5,923 bases of DNA from a bacterium (lineage in GTDB: Bacteria > Krumholzibacteriota > Krumholzibacteria > LZORAL124-64-63): contig QNDV01000162.1 in the NCBI GenBank assembly GCA_003646045.1, forward strand, positions 1-5,923. The letters are read 5' to 3'. The position numbers were made by a program, and so were the translations under genes. Of this stretch, positions 1 through 5,923 are shown in pieces. The notes under the pieces were generated by a model. The model was given only the letters and a program-made list of their open reading frames with translations. It did not search any database and had not been told where the DNA came from. Positions within the stretch are counted from its first letter, which is position 1; each line of letters opens with the position of its first letter.

Positions 1-486
1 ACCTGGTCCACCTTCGAATTCCTGGGCAGTGGCCGATTGTTCGTCTTCGGTACGACCCACCTCGAGGCCGTCAACCGCTGGCACCGGCATCGCAGTGCCG
101 TGCAGTTGCAGGAACACGTGGCGCGCAAGGTCGAGGTCTACGGCCCGGACGTCCCGGTTTTCCTGACGGGGGACTTCAACGCCGTGGCGGGATCACCTGA
201 GATCCGCGCCATGCGCGAATGCGGCACCGGGCGCGAAGCCCTATTCGATGCCTGGAGCGAAGCCGGCGGGAGCGAGGCCGACGGTGCCACCTTCCGCGGT
301 CTGGGTCTGCGCGACCGCATGGGGCACCTGCTGCTGGGTCCGCGCCGCATCGACTATGTCTTCTTCCGCCCCCGGCTGACGGTACGCAGCGTGGATCGCA
401 TTGATTTCGGTGGTCTGGACCACCGCGAAATGGCCGTGCCCTCGGACCACTTCCCCGTGTTGGCGGAGTTCGACCTGGTGGGTTGA
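1..486 (+). CDS. Endonuclease/exonuclease/phosphatase (EEP) family hydrolase, 3' part
   Basis: This is the C-terminal 161 residues of a metal-dependent hydrolase of the EEP (DNase I-like) fold; the reading frame is open from base 1, so the start lies outside the window. Several family motifs appear in the right order: TTH (residues 18-20 of the fragment), GDFNA (57-61, with the catalytic Asp58 and Asn60), RRIDYVF (metal/catalytic Asp118) and a terminal SDHFPVLAEF (Asp149, His150). These are the His, Asp/Asn and Asp-His residues that build the Mg-dependent phosphodiester-cleaving site. Family members usually have about 250-300 residues, so roughly 100 or more N-terminal residues are missing, including the Asn and Glu that start the active site. 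The substrate cannot be told: this superfamily includes nucleases, phosphoinositide and sphingomyelin phosphodiesterases and other phosphatases. The next gene begins 36 bases downstream on the same strand, which suggests co-transcription. Family assignment is firm; specific function is open. Confidence 0.93.
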   Translation, partial: TWSTFEFLGSGRLFVFGTTHLEAVNRWHRHRSAVQLQEHVARKVEVYGPDVPVFLTGDFNAVAGSPEIRAMRECGTGREALFDAWSEAGGSEADGATFRGLGLRDRMGHLLLGPRRIDYVFFRPRLTVRSVDRIDFGGLDHREMAVPSDHFPVLAEFDLVG

Positions 487-522
487 TCCGTCCTGCACCA
501 TAAGCCGAAAGGTCGCCCGTTC

Positions 523-1020
523 ATGCCTTCGCACCAGCCGGATGCCCAGGCCGTGGACCAGGTCCTGCATCTCTTTCCCCAGCCCGTAGCTGTCATTGGC
601 GCCGTTCGCGAGGGCGAACTGGGCGGTTTGACGGCAGCCTGGGTGACCCGTGTCTCGGTGAATCCGGCTCTGATCATGGTTGCGGTGGGGCACGAGCGCC
701 ATACCTGGCACCTGCTCGAGACAGCCGCCTGTTTTTCCGTTTCCCTGTTGGGCGAAGACCAGATCCCGGTGGGGCGACTCTTCGGGCGACATTCCCGTCG
801 TGATCGCGACAAGTGGGCAGAGGTGGACCATATCCTGCTAGGGGACGGAGTGCCGGCACTGGCCAAGTGCTGTGCCCGTTTGTTATGCGAAATCGAAGGC
901 CGGTTCACCGCTGGCGACCACGATTGCATCGTGGGCCGGGTGTCGATGGCGGAGGTCGTGGACGGCCCGCCGGCGTTGCTCATGCGCGGTGTCGACTGGA
1001 TACCGGGGGACGATGATTGA
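523..1020 (+). CDS. Flavin reductase-like domain protein (FMN-binding split barrel)
   Basis: A complete 165-residue protein of the flavin reductase-like / flavoredoxin group. Members bind FMN in a split beta-barrel and either reduce free flavin with NAD(P)H or pass electrons between redox partners in the cytoplasm. The N-terminal half has the typical block GGLTAAWVTRVSVNPALIM (residues 34-52), matching the flavin-phosphate-binding segment usually read as N-G-x-T-x-S/A-W-x-x-x-x-S. It is followed by a HTWHLLE helix (60-66) and the strand CFSVSLLGEDQ (70-80). The late GDHDCIVGRV block (131-140) matches the conserved G-D-H-x-x-x-x-G-x-V barrel strand. Length is normal for the short single-domain family. 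The ATG at 523 is preceded by AAAGG (508-512) about 10 bases upstream, a modest ribosome binding site, and the protein aligns from the family's usual start. No partner oxygenase or rubredoxin lies next to it, so its electron partner is unknown. Enzyme versus electron-transfer role cannot be separated here. Confidence 0.9.
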   Translation: MPSHQPDAQAVDQVLHLFPQPVAVIGAVREGELGGLTAAWVTRVSVNPALIMVAVGHERHTWHLLETAACFSVSLLGEDQIPVGRLFGRHSRRDRDKWAEVDHILLGDGVPALAKCCARLLCEIEGRFTAGDHDCIVGRVSMAEVVDGPPALLMRGVDWIPGDDD

Positions 1021-1030
1021 GATCCCGGGG

Positions 1031-1061
1031 TTGCGATATCCCGGCGATGGGGTAGTATAAA
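1031..1061 (+). promoter_or_regulatory. Probable sigma-70-type promoter for the cupin gene
   Basis: TTGCGA (1031-1036) resembles a -35 box (4 of 6). The AT-rich stretch TAGTATAAA (1053-1061) in otherwise GC-rich DNA supplies a -10 box: TAGTAT at 16-base spacing, or the better match TATAAA at a long 19-base spacing. Transcription would begin near 1065-1070, giving a leader of about 65-70 bases before the cupin ATG. The location just after the flavin reductase stop codon makes an independent promoter for the cupin gene plausible. Inferred by eye only. Confidence 0.5.
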
Positions 1062-1120
1062 GAAATGCCGGTCCCCTTGGCCGCGCCGCGGTCGGGAGAT
1101 CGAATGCGCGAGCCAACTGC

Positions 1121-1127
1121 AAGGAGG
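1121..1127 (+). promoter_or_regulatory. Strong ribosome binding site of the cupin gene
   Basis: AAGGAGG is a near-perfect anti-16S match, 8 bases before the ATG at 1136. It fixes the cupin start and suggests efficient translation, stronger than that of the two genes upstream. Confidence 0.9.
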
Positions 1128-1135
1128 GACACTGT

Positions 1136-1495
1136 ATGGATTATACCAACGTTTCACCCGCCTCCGCTGTTTTCCCGTCTGAAATTCTGGCTCTGCCCCA
1201 GGTGGAAGTACCTGTGGCCGGTGTAACGGGCTATAGCCTGTGCAACGGTGAAAAGCAGGTGGTCTTCTTCCTTTTCGACGAGGGCGTTAGCGTTCCGGAC
1301 CACACCCATTGCGAGCAGCTGGGGATGGTGGTCTCCGGCGAAATGGTCATGGAAGTGGATGGCGAAACAAATCTCTTTACGGCCGGGGACCACTACCGGG
1401 TCCCCGAAGGTGTCAAGCACCGGGCCAGCTTCAGCAAGCCGACCCTGGTGATCGATATGTCCGATGACCCTGATCGCTACGTGGTGCGCGGCTGA
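1136..1495 (+). CDS. Small single-domain cupin protein
   Basis: A 119-residue protein consisting of one cupin beta-barrel. Cupin motif 1 is visible as G50-x5-His56-x-His58-x-Glu60 followed by VVSGEM (65-70). Motif 2 is GDHYRVPEGVKH (84-95), ending in His95. His56, His58, Glu60 and His95 form the usual mononuclear metal site (commonly Fe, Mn, Ni or Zn), so the protein looks metal-competent. Single-domain cupins of this size include small-molecule-binding sensors, isomerases and dioxygenase-like enzymes; the sequence does not choose between them. There is no signal peptide or DNA-binding domain, so a cytoplasmic location is expected. The start is set by a strong AAGGAGG site, and the gene appears to have its own promoter, so it may be expressed separately from the flavin reductase gene. 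It converges with the M16 peptidase gene, with a strong inverted repeat between them. Fold is certain; role unknown. Confidence 0.92.
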   Translation: MDYTNVSPASAVFPSEILALPQVEVPVAGVTGYSLCNGEKQVVFFLFDEGVSVPDHTHCEQLGMVVSGEMVMEVDGETNLFTAGDHYRVPEGVKHRASFSKPTLVIDMSDDPDRYVVRG

Positions 1496-1515
1496 CAAAC
1501 TGTCCTGATAGTGAT

Positions 1516-1545
1516 AACCGGCCCGCTCCCAGGAGCGGGCCGGTT
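1516..1545. terminator. Inverted repeat, probable bidirectional terminator
   Basis: AACCGGCCCGCTCC (1516-1529) is perfectly complementary to GGAGCGGGCCGGTT (1532-1545), a 14-base perfect inverted repeat; realistically it forms a stem of about 12 bp with a six-base CCCAGG loop. It begins 20 bases after the cupin stop and lies 29 bases beyond the peptidase stop on the opposite strand, exactly where a shared terminator of convergent genes is expected. The + side continues with GCTTATA and the - side with ATCACTATC, so neither has a proper U-tract. Termination may therefore be inefficient, or the hairpin may mainly stabilise the 3' ends. Confidence 0.75.
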
Positions 1546-1574
1546 GCTTATACGAGCGGAGGAATCAGGGACCC

Positions 1575-4283
1575 TCAGGACTTGTCCGGTCCCAGGATCA
1601 CCTCACAGAATCCGTCTTCCACCAGGTATGCCGCCGCTGCCTGACGGACCTCTTCGCAGGTGCAGGCTGATACTTCCTCCAGCAGGGCAGCCAGGCCGGG
1701 GCGGGGGCGGCCGTGCAACAGATCGCCGGCGCGACGGCTGGCCCGTGACACGTTGGCCTGATCACTGATCAGAAGATTGCCCAGCATTTCCGCCTTGGCC
1801 CGGGCGAATTCGGCTTCAGGTACTACGTCGGCAGTGGTAGCCACAAGTTCGGCCAACAGGGCATCACGTGCCGACTGGGCGGTGGCCGGCGCGGTGAGGA
1901 CGTAACCCAGCAGCATGCCGGGGCCGCGTCCACTTGTTCCCACCAGACCCGTGTTATAGCACAGGGACCGGCGATTCCGCAGAGCTTCGAACAGGCGGCC
2001 ACTCTGGCCGTTGAGCACCTGGCGCAACAGCATCAGGGGTACGCGGTGCCGGTTCGCGTCCCCGGGGCCCGGCCAGGCCAGCAGCACAACACTCTGGTTC
2101 TGGTCACGGGTCAGGCGCGAGGACTCGATCCCCTGCAGTGGTCGCTGGGGGGGCGGCTGCGGGGGCGCGGTTCCATCGCCAGGGGGCATATCCGCCAGGA
2201 TACGGTTCAAGCCGGCCAGTACGGCATCGCCGTCCACATCCCCGGATATCACTACCTGCAGGTGGGACGAATTCCAGGAACGCGCGTGGTGGGCACGCAG
2301 CATGGCGTCGTCCAGGAGGGGCAGGCTTGCCAGGGTGCCCACCTGGGGACGGCCATAGGGATGGTCGCCGTAGAGCAGGGCGCGTATGGCCAGGGCGGCG
2401 GCCTGGAAGGGCTCGTCCTGCAGTGATTCGAGATGTGCCAGGGCCAGGTTGCGTTCCTGTTCCACCTCGGCAACCGGGAAGGAGGGGCGCAGCAGGACGT
2501 CCCCCACCAGATCCAGGGCCGTATCCATGCGCTCGGCCAGGGTCGTGACCAGGAACCCGTCATGGTCGCGGCCGGCATGGATATGGATGGCGATGCCCAG
2601 GTCCTCGAGGAGGGCGTGAAACTCCGCGGCGGAGCGTCCGGCAGCTCCCTTGAGTTGGACCTCCCGGGTCAGAGCGGCCAGACCCGAGTTGGTGGCCGTC
2701 TCGTCCGCGGCTCCACCCGGCACGGTGAAGGATATGGCGACCACAGGGACCGAGGGGTCGTGGCGCCAATGTACGGTGGCGCCACACTCCAACTGGTCCT
2801 GCCGGAAATCCTCGCCGGTGGCGGGTTTCTCCGGTCGGCTGGGATTCGTTGCCGCCGGCAGCGTCTCGCCGATGACCACTTCGGTTTGTGATCCCCTGTC
2901 GAAGGCCGCCGTCAGCAGTTCCTGCAGATCCGCGTCGGTCCGCGGCAGTCCGTCAGCGCCGGCGGCGGTGTCCGTAGGCAGGTACAGCATGGCCGTGGCC
3001 GCCGCGGGGCGCAGCATGTCCCGGGACAGGGCGGCTACCTGGTCACAGGTTACGGCAGCGATGCGCCCGGGTAGCTCGAAGGCGCCTGCGAGATCGTCGA
3101 TGGCGTCGTGGTAGCCCAGATTGGCGGCCTGGCCCTGGACGGTCTCCAGGCCGAACACATGGGCACGTCTGACCCTGGTCACTGCCCGCTCGCGTTCCTG
3201 TTCCGTGCAGCCCTCTCGCCCCAGGTCACCGAGGATTCCGGCGACCGCCGCCAGCGCCCCGGCCAGGCGGGGCACATCGGTCTCCAGGTCCACGATCAAG
3301 AGGCCTTCGCGGGGGCCTGTCTCGGTAGTGACCATGTAGTTGTCCACGAGCTTGTCTTCCTCGAGTACCTGGCGGTGCAGCCGGCAACTGCGCCCGTCGC
3401 CCAGGGTGCGCCGCAATACCGGCAGCACGTCGCGGCGGGGATCACACTCGCCCGGTGCACTGAAGATGAGCTTGGCGTAGGCCTTGCGGATTTCCCCGGT
3501 CTCCACCCGCAACCGGGCCGCCGTGTGGGACGGTTCGACATCAGGTGAGATAACCATGGTCACCCGTGGGTCGCCCTTGGCGGGGTGACCGGCACCGGTG
3601 GCCACGGGAAATGTTGCGGCAACCTGTTGTTGCACCTGTTCCGGGTCCACATCGCCCACTACCACCACGGTCATGTTGTCGGCACGATAGGCCGAGCGCC
3701 AGAAAGTGAGGATGTCGTCCCGGCTGCGGTCCCGCAGGTTGGCGTCCTGTCCTCCGATGGGATGGCGGTAGGGACTCGTGTCCAGGGCTCGTTCGAGACC
3801 CAGGCGCCAGGTCAGGCCGAAGCCGAAGGGCTTATCGTCGTACATGTGGTTCTCGTGGACCAGGACTTCCCGTTCGGCGTCCAGGGCCGCGGGTTCGAAG
3901 GCGGCGTGAAACAGGGCGTCGCCCAGCAGGTCGATGGCCCCCGTCAGGTTCTCCGCCGGCAGGGTGATGTGGTAATTCGTGGTTTCGTAGCCGGTGCCGG
4001 CGTTGGTATTGCCGCCGTTGCGGGCGACCTCCAGGGCAAAATCCCCTTCGGCCCGGCGAGCGGTGCCCTTGAAAAGCATGTGCTCGATGCCATGGGACCA
4101 GCCGCGCAGGTCCTCCGGTTCGCGGTTCGAACCCGCTCGAACCCAGACGTTGGCCACGGCCACGGGGAGACGGTGGTCCTCGCGGACGATCAGGCGCAGA
4201 CCGGAAGGGTAGGTCCCCGTCCACAGGCCGGCAGCCGCCTCATGGGGTGTCAGGACGGGGGTGGAATCCGGGGGGCGGGTCAT
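1575..4283 (-). CDS. Tandem M16 family zinc metallopeptidase (insulinase/pitrilysin type)
   Basis: A 902-residue peptidase with two M16 units in one chain. The N-terminal unit (about 20-435) carries the inverted zinc motif HGIEH (His64, Glu67 catalytic, His68). The distal ligand Glu144 sits in EREVLVHE, 76 residues after His68, the classic M16 spacing, so this half should be catalytic. A proline-rich linker (about 470-490) leads to a second unit (about 495-902). There the zinc motif is replaced by ALTRE (537-541) and the distal Glu by His617, so this half is inactive. It keeps the substrate-side segment NRRSLCY (770-776), resembling the conserved Arg/Tyr pair of M16 partner subunits. Together they should form the clam-shell chamber that degrades unfolded peptides. 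No signal peptide is visible, so a cytoplasmic location is inferred. The frame extends upstream to 4409, but the ATG at 4283 has AGGAG 8 bases before it and a promoter whose predicted start point is near 4316. Converges with the cupin gene, diverges from the CLC gene. Confidence 0.94.
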   Translation of the reverse strand: MTRPPDSTPVLTPHEAAAGLWTGTYPSGLRLIVREDHRLPVAVANVWVRAGSNREPEDLRGWSHGIEHMLFKGTARRAEGDFALEVARNGGNTNAGTGYETTNYHITLPAENLTGAIDLLGDALFHAAFEPAALDAEREVLVHENHMYDDKPFGFGLTWRLGLERALDTSPYRHPIGGQDANLRDRSRDDILTFWRSAYRADNMTVVVVGDVDPEQVQQQVAATFPVATGAGHPAKGDPRVTMVISPDVEPSHTAARLRVETGEIRKAYAKLIFSAPGECDPRRDVLPVLRRTLGDGRSCRLHRQVLEEDKLVDNYMVTTETGPREGLLIVDLETDVPRLAGALAAVAGILGDLGREGCTEQERERAVTRVRRAHVFGLETVQGQAANLGYHDAIDDLAGAFELPGRIAAVTCDQVAALSRDMLRPAAATAMLYLPTDTAAGADGLPRTDADLQELLTAAFDRGSQTEVVIGETLPAATNPSRPEKPATGEDFRQDQLECGATVHWRHDPSVPVVAISFTVPGGAADETATNSGLAALTREVQLKGAAGRSAAEFHALLEDLGIAIHIHAGRDHDGFLVTTLAERMDTALDLVGDVLLRPSFPVAEVEQERNLALAHLESLQDEPFQAAALAIRALLYGDHPYGRPQVGTLASLPLLDDAMLRAHHARSWNSSHLQVVISGDVDGDAVLAGLNRILADMPPGDGTAPPQPPPQRPLQGIESSRLTRDQNQSVVLLAWPGPGDANRHRVPLMLLRQVLNGQSGRLFEALRNRRSLCYNTGLVGTSGRGPGMLLGYVLTAPATAQSARDALLAELVATTADVVPEAEFARAKAEMLGNLLISDQANVSRASRRAGDLLHGRPRPGLAALLEEVSACTCEEVRQAAAAYLVEDGFCEVILGPDKS

Positions 4284-4291
4284 GTCGGATG

Positions 4292-4296
4292 CTCCT
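4292..4296 (-). promoter_or_regulatory. Ribosome binding site deciding the M16 peptidase start
   Basis: Read on the - strand, AGGAG lies 8 bases before the ATG whose first base is 4283. The other in-frame ATGs at 4316, 4403 and 4409 have no such site that I can see, and the first residues after 4283 lead directly into the M16 domain. This selects the 902-residue form. Confidence 0.85.
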
Positions 4297-4322
4297 GGGT
4301 TCGGGCCGGGGGACATATTGCC

Positions 4323-4350
4323 ATTATCGGGCCGCGACCGTGGTTGTCCA
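4323..4350 (-). promoter_or_regulatory. Sigma-70-type promoter of the M16 peptidase gene
   Basis: On the - strand, TGGACA (4350-4345, 5 of 6 to TTGACA) and GATAAT (4328-4323, 5 of 6 to TATAAT) are separated by 16 bases. Transcription would start near 4316, giving a leader of about 33 bases that includes the AGGAG site. This is the best promoter in the window and implies housekeeping, vegetative expression. Found by eye, not scored against a genome model. Confidence 0.7.
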
Positions 4351-4380
4351 CCGGCAAGGCGACCACCAACAGGGGCGGGG

Positions 4381-4409
4381 TTGACGATCGGACACCTGTG
4401 CATGACCAT
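4381..4409 (+). promoter_or_regulatory. Weak candidate promoter for the CLC gene
   Basis: TTGACG (4381-4386) is a 5 of 6 match to the -35 consensus. At 17-base spacing GACCAT (4404-4409) is only a poor -10 (3 of 6). If used, the transcript would start near 4416 and include the leader hairpin at 4424-4442. No better + strand promoter is evident between 4284 and 4468, so the CLC promoter may depend on an activator or another sigma factor. Confidence 0.3.
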
Positions 4410-4423
4410 TGCCCCGCCAGGTC

Positions 4424-4442
4424 GGCGGTCGTGGTGACCGCC
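4424..4442 (+). other. Hairpin in the CLC gene leader
   Basis: GGCGGTC (4424-4430) pairs perfectly with GACCGCC (4436-4442) around a GTGGT loop, forming a 7-bp GC-rich stem that ends 15 bases before the GGAG ribosome binding site and 26 bases before the ATG. It could be an mRNA leader structure or, as DNA, a protein-binding dyad. In DNA this GC-rich a stem may also arise by chance. Confidence 0.4.
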
Positions 4443-4468
4443 CCACGGGCAGGAACCGGAGTCCCTTC

Positions 4469-5923
4469 ATGTCCACCAGCGAATACCGCGGGCCCAACCG
4501 CCTACGCCGTGCCCTGTTCCGCCTCGTGGAGCGGTTCGAGCCCGACGAGACCACCATCATGGTCGTCATGGCGGTGGTGGTGGGACTCATCGGTGGCTTC
4601 GGGGCCATCCTCTTTCGCTGGCTGGTGGATCTTTTCCAGGGTCTGGCCATCGGTCACGGTGAAAACACGGTGGAACTGTTGGCGAACCAGCCCTGGTGGA
4701 AGATCCTGTTGCTGCCGGTGGCCGGCGGTCTGGTGGTGGGGCCTCTGGTCCACTTCGGCGCCCGCGAGGCGCGGGGGCATGGCGTACCCGAGGTCCTGGA
4801 CGCCATGGTCTTCCGCAAGGGCGTCATCCGGCCGGTGGTGGCGGCGGTGAAGATCGTGGCCAGCGCCATCACTATCGCTTTCGGGGGGTCGGTGGGCCGC
4901 GAGGGGCCCATCGTGCAGATAGGTGCCGCCATGGGTAGTACCCTCGGCCAGGTGTTGCGCTTCTCGCCCCAGCGTTTACGGACACTCATCGGTTGCGGTG
5001 CGGCGGCAGGCATCGCAGCCACTTTCAACGCACCCATCGCCGGGGCCTTCTTCGCCCTCGAGATCCTCATGCGGGATTTTGCCGTGGTGACCTTCGCGCC
5101 CATCATCATCGCCTCGGTGACGGCCACCGCGGTCAGCCGCGAGTTCCTGGGCGACACACCGGCTTTCCCCGTGCCGGGCTTCGAATTGGGCAGCGCCATC
5201 GAATTGCCTTTCTACCTGCTGATGGGGGCTCTGGTAGGACTGTTGGCGGTGGTCTATGTGCGCTCGCTGTACGCGGGCGAGGATGCCTGGGCCCGCTCGC
5301 CCCTGCCGAAGTGGCTGCAGCCGGCGGTGGGCGGCCTGCTGCTCGGGGCGCTGATGCTGCGTTTTCCCCAGGTCTGGGGCATCGGCTACGAGACCATGGT
5401 GGATGTACTCAACGGTCACATGGCCTGGTACCTGCTGCTGTTGCTGGTGGCGGTGAAACTGGCGGCGGTGAATCTCACCCTGGGCTCGGGGTTCTCCGGG
5501 GGCATCTTCGCCCCGGCCCTTTTCCTGGGGGGTATGTTGGGGGGCGCCTGCGGCGCGGGGGTGGAAGCCATCCTGCCGGGCAGTGCCGGATCCGTGGGAT
5601 CGTTTGCCATGGTGGGCATGGCGGCCATGGTGGGTGCCTCCATCGGCGGACCCCTGACGGCCATCCTCATCCTGTTCGAGATGACGGGCGAATACCGCAT
5701 CATCCTGCCCCTGATGATCGCCAGTATCGGGGCGGCGCTGGTCTACCGCTCCATCATGAAGGAGTCCATCTTCACCCTGAAGTTCGCCCGCCAGGGGCGG
5801 CGCCTGGAGTTCGGCCGCGAGAGCGCCATCCTGCGGGATTTCCATGTCCAGGACATAATGGAGGTCAATCCCACGACGATCAGGCTGACGGCGGGGTTCG
5901 ACGAGATCCTGCGCCTGTTCCTG
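4469..5923 (+). CDS. CLC-family chloride channel/antiporter with C-terminal CBS domain, 5' part
   Basis: The first 485 residues of an inner-membrane CLC anion transporter; the end is cut by the window. The start ATG has GGAG (4458-4461) 7 bases upstream. The signature motifs occur in order: GHGVP (103-107), GREGP (143-147) with the gating glutamate Glu145, the NAPIAGAFFALE segment (187-198) and GIFAP (345-349). SIGGPLTAILILFEMTGEY (391-409) matches the late helices of ClC-ec1. After the membrane domain ends near 440, the frame continues through a linker into DFHVQDIMEVNPTTIRL (457-473), the start of a CBS domain, a regulatory module that in other CLCs can bind adenine nucleotides. Compared with E. 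coli ClC-ec1, the internal proton glutamate (E203) is Ile199, the central Tyr445 is Phe435, and the Ser107 position is His104. The absence of Glu-in leaves channel versus Cl-/H+ exchanger undecided. It lacks the fluoride-type GNxLI motif. Transcribed divergently from the M16 gene. Confidence 0.95.
   Translation, partial: MSTSEYRGPNRLRRALFRLVERFEPDETTIMVVMAVVVGLIGGFGAILFRWLVDLFQGLAIGHGENTVELLANQPWWKILLLPVAGGLVVGPLVHFGAREARGHGVPEVLDAMVFRKGVIRPVVAAVKIVASAITIAFGGSVGREGPIVQIGAAMGSTLGQVLRFSPQRLRTLIGCGAAAGIAATFNAPIAGAFFALEILMRDFAVVTFAPIIIASVTATAVSREFLGDTPAFPVPGFELGSAIELPFYLLMGALVGLLAVVYVRSLYAGEDAWARSPLPKWLQPAVGGLLLGALMLRFPQVWGIGYETMVDVLNGHMAWYLLLLLVAVKLAAVNLTLGSGFSGGIFAPALFLGGMLGGACGAGVEAILPGSAGSVGSFAMVGMAAMVGASIGGPLTAILILFEMTGEYRIILPLMIASIGAALVYRSIMKESIFTLKFARQGRRLEFGRESAILRDFHVQDIMEVNPTTIRLTAGFDEILRLFL

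Noticed and set aside
354..1157. - strand open frame of 267 codons opposite the hydrolase, flavin reductase and cupin start
   Set aside because: Ser/Arg/Pro-rich translation with no recognisable domain, fully opposed to well-supported + strand genes and spanning their intergenic promoter.
4284..4468. Fluoride riboswitch upstream of a CLC gene
   Set aside because: The characteristic conserved segments of that RNA are not visible, and the CLC has the Cl-type GREGP/GHGVP motifs rather than the fluoride-type GNxLI motif.
3585..4850. Long + strand open frame of 421 codons opposite the peptidase and into the CLC gene
   Set aside because: It is antisense to most of the M16 N-terminal half, then runs out of frame through the CLC start. 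Its translation resembles no family, and such frames are common in GC-rich genes.
4976..5845. - strand open frame of 289 codons opposite the CLC gene
   Set aside because: Gln/His/Arg-rich, low-complexity translation, typical of the antisense strand of a GC-rich membrane protein gene; the CLC motifs on the + strand are unequivocal.
1..5923. Mobile element, phage, toxin-antitoxin, CRISPR array or tRNA/rRNA
   Set aside because: No transposase or integrase motifs, repeat-spacer pattern, terminal repeats or RNA gene signatures were found on either strand; the window is almost fully accounted for by five ordinary genes.

Overview
The window is GC-rich bacterial chromosome with tightly packed genes, short intergenic gaps and strong Shine-Dalgarno sites. 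Nothing in it looks mobile, phage-derived or CRISPR-like. The gene types (metal-dependent EEP-fold hydrolase, flavin reductase-like flavoprotein, single-domain cupin, tandem M16 metallopeptidase, CLC transporter with a CBS tail) suit a high-GC bacterium, probably Gram-negative. The sequence alone does not fix the phylum.

Layout: (1) Positions 1-1020 hold two co-directional + strand genes, 36 bases apart: the 3' end of an endonuclease/exonuclease/phosphatase-family hydrolase and a complete flavin reductase-like protein. They are probably co-transcribed. (2) A 115-base gap carries a promoter and a strong ribosome binding site for a small cupin gene (1136-1495). (3) A perfect 14-bp GC-rich inverted repeat at 1516-1545 separates the cupin gene from a convergent gene and probably acts as a terminator. 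(4) Positions 1575-4283 on the - strand encode a 902-residue M16 (insulinase/pitrilysin-type) metallopeptidase. It is a tandem protein with an active N-terminal half (HxxEH plus distal Glu) and a C-terminal half that has lost the zinc site. (5) A 185-base divergent region contains a good promoter for the peptidase and a leader hairpin for the next gene. (6) From 4469 to the window end, the + strand encodes a CLC-family chloride channel/antiporter with the beginning of a C-terminal CBS domain; it is cut by the window edge.

The genes do not form an obvious single pathway. The first two may be one operon, while the cupin, peptidase and CLC genes each appear to be separately expressed. The most interesting points are residue-level. 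The CLC keeps the gating glutamate but lacks the internal proton glutamate (Ile instead) and has Phe at the usual central tyrosine and His in the GSGIP motif. The peptidase start can be placed at 4283 from a promoter plus ribosome binding site, much shorter than the maximal open frame. I found no convincing evidence of an undescribed multi-gene system.
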